Source of the DNA: an uncultured Bacteroidia bacterium
Lineage (GTDB): Bacteria > Bacteroidota > Bacteroidia > Bacteroidales > UBA932
Direction of reading: 5' to 3'
NCBI GenBank assembly: GCA_902788095.1
Contig: CADAIT010000002.1
Location: forward strand, 73,764 to 137,763
Length of the DNA stretch: 64,000 nt
Shown here: piece by piece, positions 52,175 through 60,892 of the stretch
How positions within the stretch are numbered: the stretch's first letter is position 1
How the letters are laid out: each line of letters opens with the position of its first letter
The notes under the pieces: model-generated
Seen by the model: the letters and a program-made list of their open reading frames with translations, nothing else
Databases searched by the model: none
What the model was told of the DNA's origin: nothing
Translations under genes and position numbers: made by a program

Positions 52175-53578
52175 CTAATTTTCCTGATATTTCAGGATGG
52201 GGTTACGGGCGGCCGTGGTTTCGTCCGGACGCGAGATGGGCGTATTGTGCGGGGCCTCGTGCAGGATATTCGGGTCCCGGGCGGCCTCCTCGGCAATCTT
52301 GCGCATCACGGCGATGAACGCATCAATGGTTTCCTTGCTTTCCGTCTCGGTGGGCTCAATCATGAGCGCCTGATGGAACAGCAGCGGGAAATAGATGGTG
52401 GGGGCGTGGAAACCATAGTCCAGCAGGCGTTTGGCCACATCCAGCGTCGTGGCGCCGGGGACATCGTCATGGGCACCGTCGTTGATGAGTCCGTCGAACA
52501 CGAATTCGTGCTTGCAGACGCCTTCGATGGGAAGTTTATACACGTCCTTGAGGCTCTCCTTGATGTAGTTGGCGCTCAGGACCGCATACTCGCCCACCTT
52601 GCGCAGGTGCTCCCGGCCCAGGGACAGGATATAGGCATAGGCGCGCAGGATGACGCCGAAGTTGCCGTGGAAAGCCGAAACGCGGATGCCGGGAAGGCAA
52701 TCCACCAGCTTCTGCGCGACACCGACCGGCCCGGAACCGGGACCTCCGCCGCCATGCGGCGTGGAGAAGGTCTTGTGCAGGTTCAGGTGCATGATGTCGA
52801 AGCCCATGTCGCCGGGACGTACCACACCCATGAGCGGGTTCATGTTGGCACCGTCGTAGTACAAGAGTCCGCCGGCGGCATGCACCAGCGCGGCGATGGA
52901 CTTGATTTCCGTTTCAAACAGGCCCAGCGTATTGGGATTGGTCATCATGATGCCGGCTATCTCGTCCGTGAGCAACGGTTTAAGGGCCTCCACGTCAATC
53001 CGGCCGTTTTCCAGCGACTTCACCTCCACCACTTCCAGGCCGCAGACAGCGGCAGAAGCGGGATTGGTGCCATGGGCGCTGTCCGGGACAATCACCTTGG
53101 TACGCTTGAGGTCGCCGCGATTGACGTGGTACTGACGCATGAGCATCAGTCCGGTGAGTTCGCCGTGTGCACCCGCGCAAGGGGCGAAGGTGAACTTGTA
53201 CATGCCGGTGATGGCAGCGAGGGCTTTGTCCATTTCCTCGTACACCTTGCAGGCGCCTTCCGTCAGGCGGGCGGGCATGAGCGGATGCAGGCCGGCAAAG
53301 CCCGGCAGGGCGGCCATTTCCTCATTGATTTTGGGATTGTACTTCATGGTGCAGGAGCCCAGCGGATAAAAGCCGGTATCTACGCCGAAGTTCATCTGGG
53401 ACAGGTTGGTATAATGACGCACCACGTCCGGTTCGCTCACCTCCGGGAGGTTGAGCGGAGCCTGGCGGCGGAGTGCCACGGGCAACTCCCCTGCCGCCGG
53501 GAAAGCGTTTTCAGGCAAGGAATAGCCACGACGGCCCTCCTTGGAACATTCGAAAATGAGTTTGTCGTAGTATTTCAT
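52175..53578 (-). CDS. gcvPB: Glycine dehydrogenase (decarboxylating) subunit 2
   Basis: A 467-residue PLP subunit of the P-protein of the glycine cleavage system. The Schiff-base Lys is in LNLHKTFSTPHGGGGPGSGPVG. The N-terminus ECSKEGRRGYSLPE is typical of the separate C-terminal P subunit. With GcvPA it decarboxylates glycine and passes the aminomethyl group to GcvH. It starts 3 bases after gcvPA and ends the operon. Confidence 0.96.
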   Translation of the reverse strand: MKYYDKLIFECSKEGRRGYSLPENAFPAAGELPVALRRQAPLNLPEVSEPDVVRHYTNLSQMNFGVDTGFYPLGSCTMKYNPKINEEMAALPGFAGLHPLMPARLTEGACKVYEEMDKALAAITGMYKFTFAPCAGAHGELTGLMLMRQYHVNRGDLKRTKVIVPDSAHGTNPASAAVCGLEVVEVKSLENGRIDVEALKPLLTDEIAGIMMTNPNTLGLFETEIKSIAALVHAAGGLLYYDGANMNPLMGVVRPGDMGFDIMHLNLHKTFSTPHGGGGPGSGPVGVAQKLVDCLPGIRVSAFHGNFGVILRAYAYILSLGREHLRKVGEYAVLSANYIKESLKDVYKLPIEGVCKHEFVFDGLINDGAHDDVPGATTLDVAKRLLDYGFHAPTIYFPLLFHQALMIEPTETESKETIDAFIAVMRKIAEEAARDPNILHEAPHNTPISRPDETTAARNPILKYQEN

Positions 53579-53581
53579 GGC

Positions 53582-54904
53582 CTATCCCTCCTTCACAGCT
53601 TTTACCAGGGCGTCTATTTCCGCCTTGGTCCGTTTTTCCGTAACACAGAAACTCACATAACCCTCCTCCGTGGGAAGGGCGGCAAAGAATCCGGCTTTCT
53701 CCAGGCGTTCCTGCATGCCGGCCTGCTTGGGCTTGAGCACAAATTCCTTCAGGAACGGCTTTCCGGGGAACACTTCCTCGAAGCAGCCGGTTTTCAGGAG
53801 CTCGGCATATAAATAATGGGCGCCGTCGCATGACAGCCGGTTCACTTCCTTGAGACCTTCCGGTCCCATCAGGGACAGATAGATGGTAACCCAGAGGGCC
53901 ATCAGGCTTTCGTTGGAGCAGATGTTGGAGGTGGCTTTCTCCCGCTTGATATGCTGCTCGCGGGCCTGCAGGGTGAGCACGAACACGCGGCGGCCGTCTT
54001 TGTCCACCGTCTGGCCCACAATGCGGCCGGGCATCTTGCGCATGTGCTCTTTCTTCACGGCCATGAAACCCACATAGGGGCCGCCGTAGCTCAGGGGCAG
54101 GCCCAAAGGCTGTCCGTCGCCGACGGCGATGTCCGCATCCCATTCGCCCGGTGTTTTCACCACAGCCAGCGCGGACGGGTCGCAGTACTCGACAAGAAGT
54201 CCCTTCTCCGCGTGGACGGCATCGGCAAAACCGGTATGGTCCTCCACAATGCCGTAACGGTTGATGGACGGGACGATTACGCCCGCGACATCGTCCTTGG
54301 CGAGTTCCGCCTTGAGGCAGTTGGGGCAGGTCTGGCCGTTCATCACGGGCACGTAGCCAATCTCAACGCCATGGAAGCGGGCATAGGTTTCAACCACCTC
54401 GATTACATGAGGCAGCAGGCCCTTCGACAGCAGCACACGCGGTTTCTTGCGCGTGCACGCCACGGCCATTTTCATGGCTTCCGCCGCGGCAGTGGGGCCG
54501 TCGTACAATGAGGCATTGGATACGTCCAGCCCTGTGAGGGAGCAGATGAGGCTTTGATACTCAAAGATATAGCGCAGCGTACCTTGAGAAATCTCGCACT
54601 GGTACGGGGTGTACGCCGTAAGGAATTCCGAACGCGAACAAAGGTAAGGAATGACCGCCGGAGTGTAATGGTCGTACGCACCGGCGCCCACAAACACCTT
54701 CAGATGGGCGTTCATGGCTTCCAGGGAGGCAAAGCAGTCGCGGATTTCCTGCTCCGACATGGCGGGCGGAAGGGCATATGCGCCCTTGTGCAGGAATTCG
54801 GCGGGAACGTCGCTGTACAGGTCTTCCAGCTTTTTCACGCCGATTTTATCCAGCATGGCCTGGATATCCGCTTGTGTATGGGGCAAATACGGTAACTGAG
54901 CCAT
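53582..54904 (-). CDS. gcvPA: Glycine dehydrogenase (decarboxylating) subunit 1
   Basis: A 440-residue subunit, the N-terminal half of the P-protein. The start is at the ATG at 54904 (MAQLPYLPHTQADIQAML); a TTG at 54916 would overlap gcvH. Typical segments are PYLPHT, IPYLCSRSEFLTAYTPYQCEISQGTLRY in outline, ASLYDGPTAAAEA and IAVGDGQPLGLPLSYGGPYVGFM in outline. A split P-protein is common in Firmicutes and Archaea and less so in this phylum. It lies 1 base after gcvH. Confidence 0.96.
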   Translation of the reverse strand: MAQLPYLPHTQADIQAMLDKIGVKKLEDLYSDVPAEFLHKGAYALPPAMSEQEIRDCFASLEAMNAHLKVFVGAGAYDHYTPAVIPYLCSRSEFLTAYTPYQCEISQGTLRYIFEYQSLICSLTGLDVSNASLYDGPTAAAEAMKMAVACTRKKPRVLLSKGLLPHVIEVVETYARFHGVEIGYVPVMNGQTCPNCLKAELAKDDVAGVIVPSINRYGIVEDHTGFADAVHAEKGLLVEYCDPSALAVVKTPGEWDADIAVGDGQPLGLPLSYGGPYVGFMAVKKEHMRKMPGRIVGQTVDKDGRRVFVLTLQAREQHIKREKATSNICSNESLMALWVTIYLSLMGPEGLKEVNRLSCDGAHYLYAELLKTGCFEEVFPGKPFLKEFVLKPKQAGMQERLEKAGFFAALPTEEGYVSFCVTEKRTKAEIDALVKAVKEG

Positions 54905-54905
54905 C

Positions 54906-55286
54906 TTACTCTCCAATATAAGCCTTGTATGCGTCGGCGTCCATCAGGGCGTCCAGTTCGGAAGGCAGTGACATTTCCACCTTGATAATCCAGGCGGAAT
55001 AGGCATCCTCGTTCACCTTCTCGGGTGCATCGGCCAGTTCACCATTGGCCAGGATTACCGTACCGGATACCGGGCAGATAAGCTCGGAAGAAGCCTTTAC
55101 GCTCTCCAGGGCACCGAATTCCTCGCCGGCGAGGACATCGTCCCCCTCTTCGGGCATGTCCACATAGGTGATGTCACCCATTTCCTTCTGGGCGAAATCC
55201 GTGACGCCGATATAGGCGATATTACCTTCTACTTTTACCCACTCGTGGGATTCAGAATACTTCAGGCCTTCGATAATTTTAGACAT
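54906..55286 (-). CDS. gcvH: Glycine cleavage system H protein
   Basis: A 126-residue lipoyl carrier. The lipoylated Lys is in GALESVKASSELICPVSG, and the opening KYSESHEWVKVEGNIAYIG is standard. It shuttles the aminomethyl group between P and T proteins. It sits 6 bases after gcvT in the operon. Confidence 0.98.
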   Translation of the reverse strand: MSKIIEGLKYSESHEWVKVEGNIAYIGVTDFAQKEMGDITYVDMPEEGDDVLAGEEFGALESVKASSELICPVSGTVILANGELADAPEKVNEDAYSAWIIKVEMSLPSELDALMDADAYKAYIGE

Positions 55287-55292
55287 AATGCG

Positions 55293-56387
55293 TTATTTTT
55301 TGTAGTTAGTTTGATAAAATCTCTTTTTGACCACCTTGCCGGGGAACACTTTCTTGCGGATACGGATGCACAGCGGTGTATCCAAGGCGCTGAACTCCTT
55401 GTCCACGAGGGCGAAGCAGATGCTCTTGTCCAGCGAAATGGAATGGTAGCCGGTGGTTACCACGCCTATCTCCCGGCCATCTTCCGTCTCCACCGGATAG
55501 CCGGCACGCGGAATGGCTTTATCCTCTATCTCGATGCCGACCAGTTTGCGGGCGACATTGCCGGCTTTCTGCTCCAGCAGGGCCTCTTTGCCCACGAAAT
55601 CTTTCTCGTATTTGCAGAACATGCCGAGACCGGCCATCACGGGGCTGATTTCCGGACTGAGTTCGTCTCCGTACAGCGGAAGACCGGCCTCGAAGCGCAG
55701 GGTGTCCCGGCAGCCCAGGCCGCAAGGCTGAACGCCCGCCCGGATAAGTTTGTCCCAGATTTCCACAATGTTTTCACAGGTGGTGTAAAGTTCAAAACCG
55801 TCTTCGCCGGTGTAGCCGGTACGGCTCAGGATGAGACGTTCCCCGTTATACTCCACGTCGCAGAAGGTATAGAAGGACAGGTCCGCCGCTTCCTTGTAAC
55901 CCAGCACCTCGATGATGGTTTTCTCCGCTTCCGGGCCCTGAACGGCAATCTGGCCGATGCGCGGCGACGCGTTGTCCAGCCGGCAGTCGTAGCCCTTGGC
56001 CTGTTCCTGTATCCACGCAAAATCCTTGTCGATATTGGCGGCATTCACCACAAGGAGAAAGTGGTCGGCCAGGAACTCCCTATATACCAGAAGGTCGTCC
56101 ACGGTGCCGCCGTCCGGGTAGCACATCATGCCGTAAAGGACCTTGCCGGGTTCGTAGCCGCGGATATCGTTGGTGAAAATATGATTGATAAAGGCTTCTG
56201 CCTGAGGCCCTTTCACAAAAATTTCGCCCATGTGGGAGACATCGAACATTCCCACATGCTGCCTTACGGCATTGTGTTCTATGGTTATGGAACTGTACTG
56301 GATGGGCATGATGAAGCCGGCGAATGGACTCATTTTGGCGCCAAGTGCCACGTGGGCATCGTACAGGCAGGTTTTCAGTTCTGACAT
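55293..56387 (-). CDS. gcvT: Glycine cleavage system T protein (aminomethyltransferase)
   Basis: A 364-residue tetrahydrofolate-dependent enzyme. It opens with AGFIMPIQYSSITIEHNAVR, then VGMFDVSHMGEI, FIVRDYEG-like folate regions and SRTGYTGEDGFELY. It transfers the methylene group to tetrahydrofolate and releases ammonia. It is the first gene of gcvT-H-PA-PB and starts 4 bases after the arginase-fold gene, so the whole set may be one transcript. Confidence 0.97.
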   Translation of the reverse strand: MSELKTCLYDAHVALGAKMSPFAGFIMPIQYSSITIEHNAVRQHVGMFDVSHMGEIFVKGPQAEAFINHIFTNDIRGYEPGKVLYGMMCYPDGGTVDDLLVYREFLADHFLLVVNAANIDKDFAWIQEQAKGYDCRLDNASPRIGQIAVQGPEAEKTIIEVLGYKEAADLSFYTFCDVEYNGERLILSRTGYTGEDGFELYTTCENIVEIWDKLIRAGVQPCGLGCRDTLRFEAGLPLYGDELSPEISPVMAGLGMFCKYEKDFVGKEALLEQKAGNVARKLVGIEIEDKAIPRAGYPVETEDGREIGVVTTGYHSISLDKSICFALVDKEFSALDTPLCIRIRKKVFPGKVVKKRFYQTNYKK

Positions 56388-56391
56388 ACGC

Positions 56392-57075
56392 TTATAAGTG
56401 TTTAATTATGTGTGTATAAAGTTCTACGTTGCTTTCCTTGTTTATGCGGAGGTCTTCCGGCGTACCGCCTTTGGACGGCGAAATTTCCCCGCAAATGTCA
56501 ATGGCCGCCACCCGGCTTCCCTCCATGATGCGGGCAAGCATGTCCTTTACCTGCCCCAGCGTATGGGTGCCCTGCGACCAGTCCGTGCGTGCCCATGTCC
56601 GGTCCAGGATGTCCTTGTCCAACGACACGTACACGCGCTCTCCCCTCCTTTGTTCCAGCCAGCCTTCCGGAAGCGTTTCCGGGCAGCCTTCCGGGCCGAT
56701 GGAAAGGACGCTCCTGAGCAGCGGGTTCTTCTCCTGCATCACCTTTACCCAAGCGCCGCAGCTCAGGACTTCGCCGAAGGCCGGCGCCTGATTGTCCGGA
56801 TGGTGGTCCAGCAGCACCAGGTGGAACGGCTCTTTTTCCCTCAGTGCCAGCAGGTGGCTCATGTAGTGGTAATCTCCACTGTCGATGAAGCGCAGCTGCG
56901 GCAGTTCCGGCGGCAGTCCACGGCCTATCTCCTCCTCTGCATCACAGTAGCAGCAGGTGCCTTCCAAGCCGGTGAAGTCCGCGTAAACGAGCTCATTCCC
57001 AAGCTGTTGCCGAAGCCACGACAGGAAGCCCTGTGAAGCGTACGCCCCGCTGAAATCTGTGAGCAAAACTTTCAT
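56392..57075 (-). CDS. Arginase-fold (ureohydrolase-like) protein
   Basis: A 227-residue protein with metal-site remnants of the ureohydrolase superfamily: LVLLDHHPDNQAP (DHHxD), YVSLDKDILD (SxDxDxxD) and DICGEISPSKG. It is shorter than arginases (about 300) and lacks the SIGG opening, so the substrate is unlikely to be simple arginine. It leads into the glycine cleavage operon with a 4-base gap, which hints at nitrogen or one-carbon metabolism. A -7 element sits 5 bases upstream. Confidence 0.75.
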   Translation of the reverse strand: MKVLLTDFSGAYASQGFLSWLRQQLGNELVYADFTGLEGTCCYCDAEEEIGRGLPPELPQLRFIDSGDYHYMSHLLALREKEPFHLVLLDHHPDNQAPAFGEVLSCGAWVKVMQEKNPLLRSVLSIGPEGCPETLPEGWLEQRRGERVYVSLDKDILDRTWARTDWSQGTHTLGQVKDMLARIMEGSRVAAIDICGEISPSKGGTPEDLRINKESNVELYTHIIKHL

Positions 57076-57079
57076 CTTT

Positions 57080-57087
57080 CAAAGATA
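57080..57087 (-). promoter_or_regulatory. -7 element upstream of the arginase-fold gene and gcv operon
   Basis: TATCTTTG on the minus strand, 5 bases before the ATG; probable common promoter of five genes. Confidence 0.55.
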
Positions 57088-57112
57088 GCAAAAATAATCG
57101 GAAGATTTTCAT

Positions 57113-57120
57113 TATCTTTG
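57113..57120 (+). promoter_or_regulatory. -7 element of the RCK/RyR membrane protein gene
   Basis: TATCTTTG, 24 bases before the ATG at 57144; it rules out the GTG at 57120, which it overlaps. Confidence 0.55.
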
Positions 57121-57143
57121 TGAGGATTACAAAACATATAAGC

Positions 57144-59213
57144 ATGCACACTGCCGTTCCTGATTTCCCCGTATCTGTTCCGACCATGATTCTTTGGGCT
57201 GTCCTGCTTCTTATAATCGGTCTCGCCTTCGTTCATTTCCTGGTGTATCTGAACCGGAAAGGGCACCGCAAAATCATCGGCCTCACATTCGCGCTCCTGC
57301 TCATGGCGGGCACGGCCGTTCATGTGGTGCTCCTCGCCCGCTCCGGCCACACCGTCACGGAAGGCAACTGGATACAGCTGGCGCTGGTTTCCCTGGTGGC
57401 CGGGCTGGAAATGTTTATCGGCCATACCGTTGTCTTTGACGATATCATCGCCGCCGTCATTTTCCGGGAACCGGCGCTCATGATAGCCTACCTTACCGTT
57501 TTCGTCCTCATCCTGCTGTTCACGCTGAGCATGGTGGTGCTCATCATGCCCCGTCGCCTGAGGGACCGCACCTGGCTGATTCTCAATGCCTACAAAGCCA
57601 GCCGCAACCGCAAAAACCATATTTTCCTGGGGTTGAGCCCGTATTCGAAGCTCCTGGCCAAATCCATTCTGCAGGAATGGGAGGGCTCTTCACACAAAGG
57701 GAAGGGAGAAATCATCTTCGTGGAATTTCCCAGCGCAGACGCCCATCACTCGGAACTCTCCATCGGCGAACTGGTGTCCAGCATCTTCGGGCACAAGAAA
57801 GAGCTTACGCTGGAGGAGGAACTGGGCAGCGAGCATTTTGTCCTGCTCAAAGGGCATCGGCCCAGCGGAGACGGCGACAACATGTGCCACGCCATCGGCC
57901 TGGACAAACTGGACAAGTGGCTGCAGAATCCCCGTACCAGCCTGTATATCCTGAACCAGGACGAACAGGAAAACTTCGAGCTCCTGAAAACCCTGGCCCG
58001 CGACAAAAGCGTGCAGGCCAAAGGTTTTTTCTATACGCATGAGCCGGACAGTTTCTTCTCCCTTTTCGCGCACATGGGCAAGCGCCTGCGCGTGCTGGAT
58101 TCCCACTACCTGTCGTTCATGCAGATTAAACTGCGCCGGCCGGAGGTGCTTCCCGTCAATTATGTCGATATCGCCACGGACAAGGACGGAGCGCCGCTGG
58201 GCTATGTAAAGGACGGCCTCAAGTCCATGATTGTGGGCTTTGGCGAGTCGGGCCAGGAAGCCCTGCGCTATTTGCTGGAATTCGGAAGTTTCATCGGCAA
58301 GGATTTGGAAGCGGCCCCTTCTTCCATCACGGTCTATGACGACAACCTGGAGAAAAACCGGGGGCACTTCCTCCATCTGGCACCGGCCCTCACGGGCGAC
58401 AAACGCCTGCGCTGGCGTGCGGAAACGGCCGGGACGGATGCTTTCTGGGAGCAGTACGACGCCATGCTGGATGAAGGCCTGCGTTACATGGTCATCGCCA
58501 TGGACAAAGGCAACAGAAACGTATCCCTGGCCATTCACCTGCTGCAACGGGCTGCCCAGAAAGGCATGGATTTGCGCAAGATGATCATTCTGGTGCGTAT
58601 CTGGCGCAGCGACCCCAACATCGAAGAACTCATCAATTACTACAATCGGGCCTATGCACCCAAGGATGTGCGGGTTATCCGCATTTTCGGACGCATGGAG
58701 ACCATCTGGAAACCGGATGTCATCAGCGGCCGCAGCCTCAAGCAGACGGCCATCCGCTTCTCGGAAGCCTTCCAGGCTGCAAGCGGAAACGGCGAAAGCT
58801 GGGACGAGCGCCGCGTGCGGCTGAGCAAGCCGGGCGGAAACCCGCTGGCCAAACAGCAGGAACTCATGCGCCGGCAGGCCATGGAGATTGGCCGTGCCCT
58901 CTTCGCCCCCACCCTGCTTCGATTTGCCGCCAAGAATCTGAAAGATGCCGCCAAGGACATCCCTTCGGCATACTCTCAGGAGACAGCCTGGCACTATCCC
59001 GGGGACAAGGACACCTACACCCGGCTGGAATACCTTGCAGCCGCCGAGCACCTGCACTGGATGTCCCAGCTTGAGGTGAACGGCTACCAGGACGGCCCGG
59101 ACGACGAACTGCTCCTCACCCACACCAATATGATTCCCTACAAGGAAATCACTGATCCCGTCCTCCGCCACATGTGCTGGATAGGCGTCAAGACCGCCCT
59201 GACGCTGGAATAG
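57144..59213 (+). CDS. Membrane protein with NAD-binding (TrkA-N/RCK-like) region and RyR-like C-terminal domain
   Basis: A 689-residue protein. About residues 10-135 hold four membrane helices without an obvious K+ selectivity filter. A soluble region follows with two Rossmann-like units; the second opens with MIVGFGESGQEALRYLLEFG (TrkA-N-type GxGxxG). The last 70 residues (YLAAAEHLHWMSQLEVNGY, THTNMIPYKEI, MCWIGVKTALTLE) match the bacterial RyR domain, known from ryanodine receptors and from nucleotide-signalling conflict proteins. The role is unknown; a gated channel or membrane effector are both plausible. The promoter position sets the start at the ATG at 57144. Confidence 0.7.
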   Translation: MHTAVPDFPVSVPTMILWAVLLLIIGLAFVHFLVYLNRKGHRKIIGLTFALLLMAGTAVHVVLLARSGHTVTEGNWIQLALVSLVAGLEMFIGHTVVFDDIIAAVIFREPALMIAYLTVFVLILLFTLSMVVLIMPRRLRDRTWLILNAYKASRNRKNHIFLGLSPYSKLLAKSILQEWEGSSHKGKGEIIFVEFPSADAHHSELSIGELVSSIFGHKKELTLEEELGSEHFVLLKGHRPSGDGDNMCHAIGLDKLDKWLQNPRTSLYILNQDEQENFELLKTLARDKSVQAKGFFYTHEPDSFFSLFAHMGKRLRVLDSHYLSFMQIKLRRPEVLPVNYVDIATDKDGAPLGYVKDGLKSMIVGFGESGQEALRYLLEFGSFIGKDLEAAPSSITVYDDNLEKNRGHFLHLAPALTGDKRLRWRAETAGTDAFWEQYDAMLDEGLRYMVIAMDKGNRNVSLAIHLLQRAAQKGMDLRKMIILVRIWRSDPNIEELINYYNRAYAPKDVRVIRIFGRMETIWKPDVISGRSLKQTAIRFSEAFQAASGNGESWDERRVRLSKPGGNPLAKQQELMRRQAMEIGRALFAPTLLRFAAKNLKDAAKDIPSAYSQETAWHYPGDKDTYTRLEYLAAAEHLHWMSQLEVNGYQDGPDDELLLTHTNMIPYKEITDPVLRHMCWIGVKTALTLE

Positions 59214-59282
59214 CAGGAGCGGGTCGTCTGCCTGCTGCAGGTGGATTTAGAATACCCGGAGGGAATTGTCGAAAAGAATCGC

Positions 59283-59290
59283 TACCTTTG
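59283..59290 (+). promoter_or_regulatory. -7 element of obgE
   Basis: TACCTTTG, 23 bases before the obgE start; no clear -33 box. Confidence 0.5.
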
Positions 59291-59312
59291 CAGGCAGCAT
59301 AAAGGAAGCGTC

Positions 59313-60305
59313 ATGGCAGAAAGTAACTTCATCGATTATGTACGGATATTCTGTGCCAGCGGGCACGGAGGGGCCGGGAGTGCGCATTTGCACCGGGCCA
59401 AATATGTACCCAAGGGCGGACCGGACGGCGGTGACGGCGGCCGGGGCGGACACATCATCCTCAAGGTGAATCCGCAATTGTGGACCCTCATCCACCTGCG
59501 CTATCGCAAGGTAGTGCGGGCGGAGAACGGCGGGAATGGGGCAGAAGCCCTCAAACGCGGTAAAAACGGGGCCGATATCGTCCTGGAGGTTCCTCAGGGC
59601 GTGGTCGTGAAGGATGCGGAAACGGAGGAAGTCATCACCGAACTGGTGGAGAAAGACCAGGAGTTCGTCCTCTGCAAAGGGGGCAGGGGCGGTTGGGGAA
59701 ACGACCATTTCAAAAGTGCCACCAACCAGACGCCCCGATTTGCCCAGCCCGGCGAGGACGGCCAGGAAGGCTGGTTCATCCTGGAACTGAAAGTCCTTGC
59801 AGACGTGGGTCTGGTAGGATTCCCCAACGCGGGAAAAAGCACGCTGCTTGCCGCCATTACCTCGGCCAAACCCAAGATTGCCAACTACGCTTTCACCACG
59901 CTGGAGCCCAACCTGGGCATCGTGCGATACTTCGACGACCGTTCCTTCGTGATGGCGGACATACCCGGTATCATTGAAGGGGCGCACGAGGGAAAAGGTA
60001 TCGGCATGCGTTTCCTGCGCCACATTGAGCGCAATTCCGTGCTACTGTTCATGGTCGCGGCCGATGAAGCGGATGTCACCAAGGCCTACAAGGTGCTCCT
60101 GAGCGAACTGCAGGAGTACAACCCCGAGCTGCTGGTGAAAGACCGCGTGCTGGCCATTACCAAAACAGACCTTATCGACGAAAAACAACGGGCCAGAATT
60201 GAGAAGAAACTGCCCGCAGACATTCCTCATGTATTTATCTCGTCTGTTGCGCAGACGGGCCTGAACGAACTGAAGGAAGAACTCTGGAAGGCCTTGAATC
60301 CATGA
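59313..60305 (+). CDS. obgE: GTPase ObgE/CgtA
   Basis: A 330-residue ribosome-assembly GTPase from the ATG at 59313 ([12 protein letters not shown]). The N-terminal OBG fold is Gly-rich ([16 protein letters not shown]). The G domain has G1 [12 protein letters not shown]3 in [16 protein letters not shown] and G4 TKTD. The variable C-terminal domain of longer homologues is absent, as is normal for this group. It overlaps the PAP2 gene by 4 bases. Confidence 0.97.
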   Translation: MAESNFIDYVRIFCASGHGGAGSAHLHRAKYVPKGGPDGGDGGRGGHIILKVNPQLWTLIHLRYRKVVRAENGGNGAEALKRGKNGADIVLEVPQGVVVKDAETEEVITELVEKDQEFVLCKGGRGGWGNDHFKSATNQTPRFAQPGEDGQEGWFILELKVLADVGLVGFPNAGKSTLLAAITSAKPKIANYAFTTLEPNLGIVRYFDDRSFVMADIPGIIEGAHEGKGIGMRFLRHIERNSVLLFMVAADEADVTKAYKVLLSELQEYNPELLVKDRVLAITKTDLIDEKQRARIEKKLPADIPHVFISSVAQTGLNELKEELWKALNP

Positions 60306-60892
60306 GCCTGGAGTCGCTCATACAGTGGGACCAACAGGCCAGCTTGTGGCTGAACAAACTGGGAAATGCCACCTGGGACCCTTTCTGGCTCATGCTGTCG
60401 GACACCCGCTTCTGGTTCCCCGCCTACGGCATCATCATGCTGTTCCTGTTCAGGGAACTGGGCTGGAAAAAGGGGCTGGCCGTGCTTTTGTCCATCATTG
60501 TCATGCTTGTGACCGTAGATCAGAGCTGCAATGGATTCAAAGCCGGGCTGGAACGCTTGCGCCCCTGTTACAACGCATGGATGATTGCCCACGACATACG
60601 ACTTCCATACGGCGTCACGGGCCATTTGTTCGGCTTTTTCAGTGCCCATGCCGCCAACACCTTCGGTTTTGCCGCCACCTCATTCCTGGGCTTTCAGCTC
60701 AACCGTCCCAAGCGCTCATACCGCGTATATGGCTGGTGCGTTTTTATATGGGCCGCGCTTGTAGCGTACAGCCGTATCATGATGGGAGCCCATTTTCTGG
60801 GCGATGTGCTGGTCGGTGCATGCTATGGGCTGGCCGTCGGCGCGGCCATCGCCTGCCTGACCCATTACCTGATTGTCAAAGCGCGGCTATGA
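60302..60892 (+). CDS. PAP2 family membrane phosphatase
   Basis: A 196-residue inner membrane phosphatase. The three PAP2 motifs are KAGLERLRP (K-x6-RP), a changed second motif [13 protein letters not shown] (usual PSGH becomes SAHA, keeping the His), and [16 protein letters not shown] (SR-x5-H-x3-D). Likely substrates are undecaprenyl diphosphate or lipid phosphates. The 3' end overlaps the convergent murF by 17 bases. Confidence 0.9.
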   Translation: MSLESLIQWDQQASLWLNKLGNATWDPFWLMLSDTRFWFPAYGIIMLFLFRELGWKKGLAVLLSIIVMLVTVDQSCNGFKAGLERLRPCYNAWMIAHDIRLPYGVTGHLFGFFSAHAANTFGFAATSFLGFQLNRPKRSYRVYGWCVFIWAALVAYSRIMMGAHFLGDVLVGACYGLAVGAAIACLTHYLIVKARL

